A stretch of DNA of 64,000 nucleotides from the NCBI RefSeq assembly GCF_001940225.2, contig NZ_CP135164.1, forward strand, positions 2,356,001 through 2,420,000. Direction: 5' to 3'. The DNA is from Roseburia sp. 499 (GTDB lineage: Bacteria > Bacillota > Clostridia > Lachnospirales > Lachnospiraceae). Under the pieces are notes generated by a model. It saw only the letters and a program-made list of their open reading frames with translations, was not told the DNA's origin and made no database searches. Numbering within the stretch: the first letter of the stretch is position 1; each line of letters starts with the position of its first letter. Positions 55,488 through 63,466 of the stretch are shown here, piece after piece. The translations under genes were made by a program, and so were the position numbers.

Positions 55488-55898
55488 CTATCTTGATAAA
55501 TCCTTTGTCTCTGGCTTTCTTGTCATTCCGATATTTGCCTCATACTTATCCATTCCATCCGGACACAGTTCTCTAAGCTTATCTACATTGAACAGATAAA
55601 GAGGATATTCACAGAACCCGCTCCTTTGCGTGAATCCTGTAAACTCTCCAATGTCATTGTCTGTAATAAACTTTTCAATATCCGGCATGTCATTCACATT
55701 CAGATATCCGCAGTAATTTGGTGCTGCAACCGACAAATTCACAGTCACATCCCCAAAAGGCTCCTCATATCCATCTTCATTACACATAAGACCAATAAAC
55801 ATTGCACTGTTATTCATATACTGCTGGATATCAAATGTCACCTGCGTTTCTCCGGTTATGCTTGAATTATAAGTAACCTGTTTCTTTTCATTATCCAT
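55488..55898 (-). CDS. DUF4313-like element protein
   Basis: A 136-residue strand-rich acidic protein that I believe matches DUF4313 proteins of Tn1549-like elements (TFDIQQYMNN, MCNEDGYEEPFGDVTVNL, YLFN near the end). It has no membrane segment or signal peptide. It lies between the VirB6-like and PrgI genes with AGGAGG upstream. A function in transfer is suggested only by position. Confidence 0.6.
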   Translation of the reverse strand: MDNEKKQVTYNSSITGETQVTFDIQQYMNNSAMFIGLMCNEDGYEEPFGDVTVNLSVAAPNYCGYLNVNDMPDIEKFITDNDIGEFTGFTQRSGFCEYPLYLFNVDKLRELCPDGMDKYEANIGMTRKPETKDLSR

Positions 55899-55910
55899 TT
55901 CTGCCTCCTT

Positions 55911-56753
55911 CTATAATCCAAATGCCTTGCTTGTAAGTGTCTGTGCACCCTTCACACTTCCGACAGTCATTGCTATCGTAAATGTCATTTCACACAGATA
56001 TATAAGTGTCTGTGCCCAGTCAGCATAACTTCCTGTAAATGCCGGAAGTCCTGCATTGATAAATGCATTACATACCACAATCGCAAGTGCCATCGTTACT
56101 GCCTCAAACACACATGACAGGAAATATTTGCAGTAGGTAGCCATTGTATGGCTGACCATTCTGTTTCCTGCCATCGTGGAACAGGCAATCGCACCGAGCG
56201 GCACAATGATCAGTATCTTTAAGAACCTGAAATACACTGTGTAGATGATAAAGAATCCACAGATAATAATGATGATTGCAAGCAAAGCTGTAAGTATCAG
56301 CATTACTAAACTTTCACCAAATCCAAGTCCTTTAATGATGTCTGCCTGTGTGCTGTCAATGGCAAGCTGCGTCGTTGTTCCGGCAGATATAAGTCCCACC
56401 AGATTTCCTATGGAAGTAAAAAATGCTTTCATGATCGTGACATTATTTGCAACAAACCATTCTGCAAGTCCCAGTCGGATAAGCATACGGAATATGGATT
56501 CAAACCTCATTTCGTCTTTTACATCTATACTTTCCGAGCAGAAACCGATAACAAAGAACAGCACAACAAGGGATGAGCCGACCGCTACAAAGACCGGCTC
56601 AATACCCTCAATGACTGCCCAGGGACCTCCGCCCTTGAAACTGACCGGTGACTGTCCAAGCATTGCAAAGACCAGGGATATCTGATTGTTCCAAAATCCA
56701 AACACCGCTTCAAGAAGTGCCAGGATCTTGTCACCAAGCTTAAAAATATCCAT
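55911..56753 (-). CDS. VirB6/TrbL-like multi-spanning membrane protein
   Basis: A 280-residue protein with about six membrane helices, an N-terminal amphipathic stretch (LGDKILALLEAVFGFW) and a large loop after the first helix. The pattern and position between the Maff2 and PrgI genes match the VirB6-like channel subunit of CTn/Tn1549-type secretion systems (CD0411 group). It should form the inner-membrane part of the transfer channel. AGGTGAATTTACAAGT precedes the ATG. Confidence 0.8.
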   Translation of the reverse strand: MDIFKLGDKILALLEAVFGFWNNQISLVFAMLGQSPVSFKGGGPWAVIEGIEPVFVAVGSSLVVLFFVIGFCSESIDVKDEMRFESIFRMLIRLGLAEWFVANNVTIMKAFFTSIGNLVGLISAGTTTQLAIDSTQADIIKGLGFGESLVMLILTALLAIIIIICGFFIIYTVYFRFLKILIIVPLGAIACSTMAGNRMVSHTMATYCKYFLSCVFEAVTMALAIVVCNAFINAGLPAFTGSYADWAQTLIYLCEMTFTIAMTVGSVKGAQTLTSKAFGL

Positions 56754-56782
56754 ACTTGTAAATTCACCTCTTTCCTTTTACT

Positions 56783-56804
56783 AAAAGGGGAAATGCATTT
56801 CCCC
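56783..56804 (-). terminator. terminator-like hairpin between maff2 and virB6
   Basis: On the minus strand GGGGAAATGCATTTCCCC is followed by TTTT. It is a strong palindromic stem with a short T-run directly after the maff2 stop codon, so it probably reduces transcription into the channel genes and lets the pilin-like protein be made in excess. Confidence 0.6.
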
Positions 56805-56808
56805 AATC

Positions 56809-57186
56809 TTAGAAGCCTAAGAATGTCAGAACTGTTGAAATACCAGCCATCATGACACCTGCCACAATTCCTTTCAGAGCGGAGTTCATGGTAGATGAAT
56901 CCTGCTGCTGATAGGCTTGTGCGAACTCCATAACATTCTTTGCAAGAATGATGACACCGACAGCACCAATGACTGCAATGATAAGTGTCTTTAAGTTCTC
57001 AAGTGGCTGTGTTACTGCGGAAGTACCTGTACCTGCTGCAAAACAAGTAGTGCTCATAAGCATCACTCCCATAAGTGCTCCGGATACTGCCGGAACGAAT
57101 CTCTTCTTAAAATGAATGAATCTGCTCTTCATGCCTTTCTCCTCCATCTTATTGTTGTTTGCTGTAATAATCTGTTCTTTTCTCAT
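56809..57186 (-). CDS. Maff2-family pilin-like protein
   Basis: A 125-residue small membrane protein with an N-terminal basic region, a signal-like segment (FVPAVSGALMGVMLMSTTC, then FAAG) and two more hydrophobic helices. The C-terminal half is the conserved Maff2 signature (PLENLKTLIIAVIGAVGVI, KNVMEFAQAYQQQDSSTMN). Its position and size suggest a VirB2-like pilin. GGAG lies upstream of the ATG, and a terminator-like hairpin precedes it, suggesting controlled expression. Confidence 0.88.
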   Translation of the reverse strand: MRKEQIITANNNKMEEKGMKSRFIHFKKRFVPAVSGALMGVMLMSTTCFAAGTGTSAVTQPLENLKTLIIAVIGAVGVIILAKNVMEFAQAYQQQDSSTMNSALKGIVAGVMMAGISTVLTFLGF

Positions 57187-57215
57187 GTTGTTTGTCTCCT
57201 TTTAAATAAAAAATA

Positions 57216-57243
57216 AGCCAGCAGGGACATTCCCTAACTGGCT
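57216..57243 (-). terminator. terminator-like hairpin upstream of maff2
   Basis: On the minus strand AGCCAG-TTAGGGA-ATG-TCCCTG-CTGGCT is followed by TTATTTTTTATTT, the form of an intrinsic terminator, about 30 bases before the maff2 start. It may be an attenuator. The rest of the 57187-57389 gap holds another terminator at 57342 and AT-rich DNA. Confidence 0.6.
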
Positions 57244-57341
57244 GTTAAAAGTTACTCTATATGATCAGGCAATGCCTGTTGTAATGATTAAATCGGGCTT
57301 TCCCCGATGTGGTGTGCTTCAACCCCCTCCTTTCAAGGCGC

Positions 57342-57377
57342 AAAAAAGCACCTTAACCTTATTGTGGCTAAAGTGCT
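57342..57377 (-). terminator. intrinsic terminator after the AT-rich cargo gene
   Basis: On the minus strand AGCACTTTAGCC and GGTTAAGGTGCT pair in a 12-bp stem (two wobble pairs) with loop ACAATAA, followed by six T residues. It lies 12 bases after the stop of the gene at 57390, so that gene is its own transcription unit. Confidence 0.75.
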
Positions 57378-57389
57378 TATATTGTTATA

Positions 57390-58364
57390 TTATATAATTT
57401 CAATTTTTGTTTTTTCTATAACTGTGTCTGGTTCAACGACATCCAAATATTTTGCTTCCATTGATTCCAAATAATCAAAATCATTCATCCATTTATGGAT
57501 TGCATCATTCATTTTATAAGATGTCTTATTCAAATTTAGCAAGAACGTCAAATGATTCTTTATATCTTCATATGAACATATTTTACTTGTTAATAAGAAT
57601 TGTAATACTCGATGTCTTTGCTCATCTGATAAATTCGCTTGTTTGGAAACATTATAACCAAACTGATGTATCAATGATTCTATATTTAACTTTCCATATT
57701 CAGCTTGTTCATCATAAGAGTTTTTTGCAGATAATAATCTACATAATATGATTCCCTTTTCTTTTAATTGCCTTATACGCTCCGAATATGCATAATATTG
57801 TCCTGTATACCACGAATAGTATACAACTGTTGGCTCTTTAATTATCGTACCATCTATTTTGCATATAGGAATTAATGCTTTTTTCTTTTGAATGCCAGGG
57901 ATAACTTTTATGTGTGATTGCTGTATAGAATATAATCCTGACTCACCATTTCCGAGATCTGACCTATTTTCTTTATCAATTGACTTTTCAGTCAAATTAC
58001 TTACTAGAATACCATCAAATGCAAAGTTTGCAAATGGGTATGTATTAGCTATCAAGGAGTCAAAATATTTCTTTTCTATAAAGAACTTTCTACAGTATTT
58101 ACAACCATATGCTTTTACTTCATATGGTTGTACTAGATTTTTCTTTTTAGAAAATGCAAGTATTGAACGTCTTATTCTTTTTAAAGGTAACGATGGATGC
58201 TTTTCACACTTTTCATTTTCAATAATATGAAAAACCGGTCTATTCTTTATACAGTACTCTCTATCTCTTTTTATACTATCTATCCATTCATCGCCTTGCT
58301 TATCAAGATCGTGTGCAATCAGTAACAATTCGTTTTCATTAATATTATGATAAAAATGGTTCAT
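57390..58364 (-). CDS. AT-rich cargo protein, possible zinc-binding
   Basis: A 324-residue protein of unknown function, much richer in AT than the conjugation genes around it. A CKYCRKFF pair and an earlier C-x3-H pair (ENEKCEKHP) could form a zinc site near residues 45-100. The C-terminal 90 residues (ESLIHQFGYNV, SDEQRHRVLQFL, then HKWMNDFDYL) look like a domain seen at the ends of some restriction- and HNH-associated proteins. It separates the VirD4 and Maff2 genes, which are normally close, so I read it as an insertion. GGAG precedes the ATG. Confidence 0.6.
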   Translation of the reverse strand: MNHFYHNINENELLLIAHDLDKQGDEWIDSIKRDREYCIKNRPVFHIIENEKCEKHPSLPLKRIRRSILAFSKKKNLVQPYEVKAYGCKYCRKFFIEKKYFDSLIANTYPFANFAFDGILVSNLTEKSIDKENRSDLGNGESGLYSIQQSHIKVIPGIQKKKALIPICKIDGTIIKEPTVVYYSWYTGQYYAYSERIRQLKEKGIILCRLLSAKNSYDEQAEYGKLNIESLIHQFGYNVSKQANLSDEQRHRVLQFLLTSKICSYEDIKNHLTFLLNLNKTSYKMNDAIHKWMNDFDYLESMEAKYLDVVEPDTVIEKTKIEII

Positions 58365-58442
58365 TCAGAAACTCCATCTCAAATTGATATTTTTTATTAT
58401 GTGCCCTCTATATCCCTATATCAAAATAATATTTTCATTTCA

Positions 58443-58477
58443 CATAGGCACAGTATACCACATTTTCTGTGCCTATG
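58443..58477. repeat. perfect 11-bp inverted repeat between cargo gene and virD4
   Basis: CATAGGCACAG (58443-58453) and CTGTGCCTATG (58467-58477) are exact inverted copies separated by 13 bases. They lie 10 bases after the virD4 stop and about 78 bases before the cargo gene start. They may mark an insertion boundary, a terminator without T-tract, or a regulator site. Confidence 0.6.
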
Positions 58478-58486
58478 CGATATCAT

Positions 58487-60682
58487 TTAATGCTTATTCC
58501 GATATGAACTCATCTTCTCCACAGTGACCTCCGGATAGAAATAAGTCAAAATCGTTGCTTTCGGAACTCCTGCGGCAAGTGCTTTTTTCACCTCTTCTTT
58601 CTGCTCCGGTGTATACGACCAGTGCAGCATTCTGTTTGTGATGGTATCTTCCCACTTAGGCTTTTCCCTCTCAGGATTCCTTACAGGCTTAGCACCAGTA
58701 CTTCCACTAGAAGAGTTGGCACTTTCTTCAGCATCAGACTTCTGTGATTCATCGACATACTCAAGCTCATTTGCCTGCTCCCTGTCAATCTTTGCCTTCT
58801 GCTCTGCTTCATCCTGCATGGAGAATCTTCTGCTTAATTCCGCATCACCAAGCATCATAAACTGCTCATAGGTAAGAGAGTCTATATACACATTCTCGCC
58901 CTTATCCTTCAGTTTTTCATAATACTTAACTGCCTTGTCTGAAAGAATCTCAAATGGCGGACCGATAAGATTATCTGCTCCCCTTATCTGATGAACATAA
59001 GGCTCTCCCTTGCCATCTGCTGTCTGGTTAAACATCGGATGATTGAATGGTATGAACTTATTATCCATGATAGGATCAAATCCACGGATAAAGATAATAC
59101 ACTTTTTGTTATCCAGCTTTCTGACCTCATCGGGTGTAAACAGTTCTCTACCTAATACATCATAGTTTCTTGAAGAGCTTCCCTGTCTGCCCTTTGTCTC
59201 TCCACTTGACTTCTTATCAATCGTCCCTTTGCCCAAAAGCTCCGAGACATACTTGTGTGTACTCTGCTCATTGCCTCCAAGATAAATGAAAGTATCGCAG
59301 TTGCCGGGAATTGTCTCCCAGGTATCCTTGAAAAGTGCCTTTAGCTGTGCAAAGTTCTGAATGATGATAATACTTGAAATTTCACGGCTTCGCATTGTCG
59401 ATAACAGGGAACAGAAGTCATCGGGCAATGCGACATTCGCAAATTCATCTAACATAAATGTCACATGGATTGGCAGTCTGCCTCCGCAGTTAAAGTCTGC
59501 CTGATAGTACAGTTCCTGAAATATCTGCGTGTATAACATACCGATAATAAAGTTATAGGATTTGTCACTATCAGGGATTACACAAAAGAGTGCTGTCTTT
59601 GTCTCACCATCTCCATTGACTCCAATGCCGATATCAGAAAGATTCAGCTCATCTTTTGAGAGCAATCTTAATACCTGCTTATTCTCAAGAAATGCAAGTC
59701 TTGAGTTGGCACTGATTATGATGGAACGGACTGTGTCTCCTGCACCTCTCATACATTTGTTGTACTGCTTTACTGCCGGATGATTGGCTCCAAGCGGAGA
59801 ACTCTCCTCTAAAAACTTCATACGCACATCCAGCTTTGATGCCTTTCCCTTCTCTGTAACCTCTGCCTCTCCAAGAAGCTTCAGTACTGTCTCAAAGTTT
59901 CTCTTTGCCGGCTGTACCTCCAGCCACACATAATAAAAGATAGCCTGTAAGAATAATCCTTCCGCTTTTTCCCAGAACGGATCACTTGGTGTTGCTCCCT
60001 TTGGTGTCGTATTGCTGATAAGGTTTGTAATCAGCTTGACCACATCTGTTTCCTCTCTGATATAGGAAAACGGATTGTAACAGTCTGATTTATCCATCTC
60101 TAACAGATTTATGACTTTCACATTGTATCCGTTATTCTTTAGCATCTGACCGCAGCTTCTAAGGATTTCTCCCTTTGGATCGGTACAGATAAAGGAACAG
60201 TTATGCGGCATCTGCATAAGATTCGGCTTTACTTCATAAAATGTCTTTCCTGCTCCGGAACCACCACAGATAAGGATATTTCCATTAAGCTTCAGCCTTC
60301 TGAAATCCAGCGACATCTTCACATTCTGGCTGAGTATCCGGTTGAAATTCTCATCCTTATCTGCAAGTATCTTGTTGACCTGCTTGGGATTTTCAAATCT
60401 TGCTGTACCAAATTCCTTACCCGGCATATAGTTTCTCTGACTGGTGTAATACATGACAATAGCCATCGCATAGATACCTAATGCAATGGCTACTGCTTTT
60501 ACTGTATTGGAATTGTAATAGTTGGCAAAGGGAACAGCACATACTTCATTGAATCTGTCCATAAATTCATTAAAGGCTATTCCCTCTACCCACGCACCAT
60601 TTATCAGATAACCAAGATACCCTGCTAACACTGCACCCACCAAAATAAATATCAGTGACGGTTTTTTCTTCGTTGTCTGCAT
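58487..60682 (-). CDS. virD4: VirD4-type coupling protein (T4CP)
   Basis: A 731-residue coupling ATPase. Two N-terminal membrane segments (about 7-27 and 60-80) are followed by Walker A GGSGAGKTF near 139 and Walker B FMLDEFANV near 412. A Ser/Gly-rich acidic linker and a C-terminal helical tail complete it. It links the relaxase-DNA complex to the secretion channel and provides energy for transfer. The gene directly follows the pcfB-like gene. Length and motif order fit Tn1549-like coupling proteins. Confidence 0.92.
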   Translation of the reverse strand: MQTTKKKPSLIFILVGAVLAGYLGYLINGAWVEGIAFNEFMDRFNEVCAVPFANYYNSNTVKAVAIALGIYAMAIVMYYTSQRNYMPGKEFGTARFENPKQVNKILADKDENFNRILSQNVKMSLDFRRLKLNGNILICGGSGAGKTFYEVKPNLMQMPHNCSFICTDPKGEILRSCGQMLKNNGYNVKVINLLEMDKSDCYNPFSYIREETDVVKLITNLISNTTPKGATPSDPFWEKAEGLFLQAIFYYVWLEVQPAKRNFETVLKLLGEAEVTEKGKASKLDVRMKFLEESSPLGANHPAVKQYNKCMRGAGDTVRSIIISANSRLAFLENKQVLRLLSKDELNLSDIGIGVNGDGETKTALFCVIPDSDKSYNFIIGMLYTQIFQELYYQADFNCGGRLPIHVTFMLDEFANVALPDDFCSLLSTMRSREISSIIIIQNFAQLKALFKDTWETIPGNCDTFIYLGGNEQSTHKYVSELLGKGTIDKKSSGETKGRQGSSSRNYDVLGRELFTPDEVRKLDNKKCIIFIRGFDPIMDNKFIPFNHPMFNQTADGKGEPYVHQIRGADNLIGPPFEILSDKAVKYYEKLKDKGENVYIDSLTYEQFMMLGDAELSRRFSMQDEAEQKAKIDREQANELEYVDESQKSDAEESANSSSGSTGAKPVRNPEREKPKWEDTITNRMLHWSYTPEQKEEVKKALAAGVPKATILTYFYPEVTVEKMSSYRNKH

Positions 60683-60688
60683 AGGCTG

Positions 60689-61807
60689 CTACCTCGCTTT
60701 CTTTGTGGTAACAGTTTTCTTCTGTGTGGTCTTTTTCTGCTGCTTCTGCACTTTCTCGTAACGCTCCCTGACAGATGACTCCACCTTGTCGTAGTGAGTA
60801 TAAAGTTCGGTTCCTTTCTGGGTTGTCACAACACGATTCTGCTCATCGTAAAGCTTATAATCCTTGGTGGAATCAAGGAAGGTAAGCATTGTCTTTCCAC
60901 CATGAATCTCCATGATGTTTTCCTTACGGAGCCATACATATCTTGCCTCTTCTCCCCATGTGCCGGGAACTCTGGTCTTAACAGCATGGTCATTCTCTTC
61001 GATAATCAGCTTCTTGCTGATAGTCACATCTGACAGGTTCGCATTCTTTGATGCTGCAACTGCCCTCATTCTCTCAGCAAGGTCCTGATAACCTCTGACA
61101 CGATTGATAAATGCATCCTTGTCCATCATGACTGTATGGGTGCCATCCTCATTCTTACTGCCAAGTACACCGATTGTCTCAAGCTGTCTGATAACACTTT
61201 CAGCCTGCTCACCATTGATACTGAAATTCTCCTTGACCTGATCCACACTGATAGCTTTCTTTTCCATTGCAAACATTCCGACCTTTTCGATCAGTCCTTC
61301 AATAGTGGAATTAACCCTATCCCCTTCTATCGTGTGGCTTTTCTCGTTTCCCTGCTGTTTCTTCAAAAAATCCATCAGCTTGCCAAGGGATTTTTCATCT
61401 CCATTCTTCAGATAATCGTCAAATGTGGCAATCTTGCCAAACTTGAGCTTCTGTATCATCATATTCACACGTGGAACTGCCTCCGTATGAAAGATTACCT
61501 CACTCAGTCCGTCTTTCCTGTTGCAGTCCGGAAGTACTGAATAGAGTATTCCATACTTCTTTGCCATCTTTTCAACCTTTTTCATATCTTCGGTATTAAA
61601 CTGCAACACCTGTAAATCACCGCCCTTTAGGAGCAGCTTTCTCATGGATGTCTTGCCAAGGGATTTCTCATAATCAAGCATACCCTTCAAAAAATCAATT
61701 GCCTTTTGCATCGCAGCTATACCACCGCTTCCTACTTTCATTGCAATTTCTATTCCGTCATATGCGACACGGATAATCTGTACCGCTTCCTGAATCTCTT
61801 CTGCCAT
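60689..61807 (-). CDS. PcfB-family protein
   Basis: A 372-residue PcfB-type protein: VAYDGIEIAMKVGSGGIAAM near the N-terminus, MKKVEKMAKKYGILYSVLPD, and a basic, Lys/Gln-rich C-terminus. PcfB proteins assist coupling proteins in conjugation, perhaps by binding DNA or the relaxase. Its start overlaps the stop of the preceding gene (TAATG), and virD4 follows after 6 bases, so the three genes are translated together. Confidence 0.8.
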   Translation of the reverse strand: MAEEIQEAVQIIRVAYDGIEIAMKVGSGGIAAMQKAIDFLKGMLDYEKSLGKTSMRKLLLKGGDLQVLQFNTEDMKKVEKMAKKYGILYSVLPDCNRKDGLSEVIFHTEAVPRVNMMIQKLKFGKIATFDDYLKNGDEKSLGKLMDFLKKQQGNEKSHTIEGDRVNSTIEGLIEKVGMFAMEKKAISVDQVKENFSINGEQAESVIRQLETIGVLGSKNEDGTHTVMMDKDAFINRVRGYQDLAERMRAVAASKNANLSDVTISKKLIIEENDHAVKTRVPGTWGEEARYVWLRKENIMEIHGGKTMLTFLDSTKDYKLYDEQNRVVTTQKGTELYTHYDKVESSVRERYEKVQKQQKKTTQKKTVTTKKAR

Positions 61808-62211
61808 TATCGCACCTCTACTTTCTCTCTGACTGTTGTTTTAAGTGTTTCTGTCTCTGTAGTACGGATTTCTTCTGCTGATACATCAATACCATAAGCA
61901 GTTAAGATATCTGCCAGATGATTGATTGCTTTTTCCTCCTCGATCCGGTACATTTCAAGAGCCACAAGCAGGTTTTCCACCTGCTCCACCCATGCAGGCT
62001 TCATATCATATTTAGACCTGTATGTGACCATAATCTCGTCCGAATCAGCCTTATCCGCTGAATGTGCCAATGCTTCAATAAGAGAAATCGTATCTTCCTT
62101 GCTGCCGCTTCTGAATGCGAACTGGACAACAAAGTTTTTCTCTTCCTCTGTAAACTGATGCTCCACACCATTCATCTCTGTTACTGCTTCATTTACTACT
62201 GCTAAATTCAT
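61807..62211 (-). CDS. hypothetical 134-residue element protein
   Basis: An acidic helical protein (NEAVTEMNGVEHQFTEEEKNF, VENLLVALEMYRIEEEKA). Its end overlaps the pcfB-like gene by one base. AGGAGG precedes the ATG. Similar small genes precede pcfB in Tn1549-like elements, but I have no function to offer. Confidence 0.6.
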   Translation of the reverse strand: MNLAVVNEAVTEMNGVEHQFTEEEKNFVVQFAFRSGSKEDTISLIEALAHSADKADSDEIMVTYRSKYDMKPAWVEQVENLLVALEMYRIEEEKAINHLADILTAYGIDVSAEEIRTTETETLKTTVREKVEVR

Positions 62212-62220
62212 AAGTTCCTC

Positions 62221-63420
62221 CTAATCTGCCATGCTGTTTTCAAGCACAGCAATCTCAATGATCTCCTTCATCTTTTCCGCTGAAATGTTGTTGTTTATAA
62301 GCTCTACAAGCTGTGACTCAGTAAGTCCCTTTTCTATTGCACTCTTAATCTGCACAAGCTGTGCCGGAACAAGGTCTCCCGATGCTACCAGCTTTACAAT
62401 GTCAGCTCTTGACTTTTTCTTAAATGACAGTCTTGCAAAAAGGCTTGCCACTCCGCTGTTGCTGCTCTTTCTCACACTTCGCTCAATCGGAAGTCTCTGC
62501 ACCACATGACCTGACGCATCCACAACCGGAAGCTGGTAATATACTGGTATTCCATTCTGAATAACTGGTGCTGCTTGTGGTACTGCTATGGTATCCACCA
62601 TTTCCTTACCTGCTGTTGTCTCGGCTACATTATCTTTAGGCTTTGTCTCCTCCTGTTTTGGTTTTTCCTCAGCTGCTTTCTTATTATCTACAGCTACTCC
62701 CATAATCTTATCTTCCAGCGATTCAATACGTTCACTCATACGCTTCATCTCCTTATCTTTTTTCTCAATATCATCCCTGAGTCTGGCAATCGTGCCATTA
62801 GCCTTGTTAAGTTCATTCTGCTGGTCATTAATCAGCTCATCCTTCTCCTGATTATCTTTAACCAGCCGCTTCCTTACTTCCTCATCATCTTTGGAAGTCT
62901 CTATTTCAGAAAGCTTCTTATTCAGGGCATCATACCTTTCATTCTGGTGATTGATCTTTGCGACCACTTCATCCATCTGTGCGACAAGAGCTTTCACATA
63001 TTCCGAATCCTCCGGTTTCTGTTCTTTCGCTTTACTAAGATTTTCTAATACCACATCAAACATCCTGCGCATGTTTACTGCTGTATCATCTTTTTGGATT
63101 ACCTCTCTGATTGCATCAATCGGCACACCTTTTTCATAGTAATCCAATGCTGTCTGCATCTTAGGTGCTGCCATCCTGTTTTCTTTCAACAGCGTTAACA
63201 ACTCTTCTGATACACCTTTATGCAGACATTTTGATAACACCTTCATCTGCTCAATGTCATAACTTTTGTTAAGATACAGACCAATTTCATCATCAGTCAG
63301 CCCATATTCATAATCGCTTTTGACAAGAGCAATGACCTCACTGTCCATATGCTTATTACGAAGAATCTGTATCTTTCTCTCAATCGCCATTTCACTTAAT
63401 GGCTCTCTTTTTTCTTCCAT
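62221..63420 (-). CDS. hypothetical coiled-coil protein of 399 residues
   Basis: A long helical protein. Residues about 130-235 form a coiled coil (KINHQNERYDALNKKLSEIE, ELNKANGTIARLRDDIEKKD). A Pro/Gln-containing linker (about 270-300) separates it from a C-terminal helical region (SGVASLFARLSFKKKSRADI, QLVELINNNISAEKMKEII). No catalytic motif is seen. It follows the relaxase gene, has GGAGG before the ATG, and may organise the relaxosome; that is inference. Confidence 0.6.
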   Translation of the reverse strand: MEEKREPLSEMAIERKIQILRNKHMDSEVIALVKSDYEYGLTDDEIGLYLNKSYDIEQMKVLSKCLHKGVSEELLTLLKENRMAAPKMQTALDYYEKGVPIDAIREVIQKDDTAVNMRRMFDVVLENLSKAKEQKPEDSEYVKALVAQMDEVVAKINHQNERYDALNKKLSEIETSKDDEEVRKRLVKDNQEKDELINDQQNELNKANGTIARLRDDIEKKDKEMKRMSERIESLEDKIMGVAVDNKKAAEEKPKQEETKPKDNVAETTAGKEMVDTIAVPQAAPVIQNGIPVYYQLPVVDASGHVVQRLPIERSVRKSSNSGVASLFARLSFKKKSRADIVKLVASGDLVPAQLVQIKSAIEKGLTESQLVELINNNISAEKMKEIIEIAVLENSMAD

Positions 63421-63437
63421 ATATGCCTCCTAACCAC

Positions 63438-63466
63438 TAAAAAAACAGCCTAACGTACCGGCTGTT
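63438..63466 (-). terminator. terminator-like hairpin at the end of the relaxase gene
   Basis: On the minus strand AACAGCC-GGTACGTTA-GGCTGTT is followed by TTTTT. The stem includes the relaxase stop codon. It should attenuate transcription from the relaxase gene into the 62221 gene and beyond. Confidence 0.6.
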
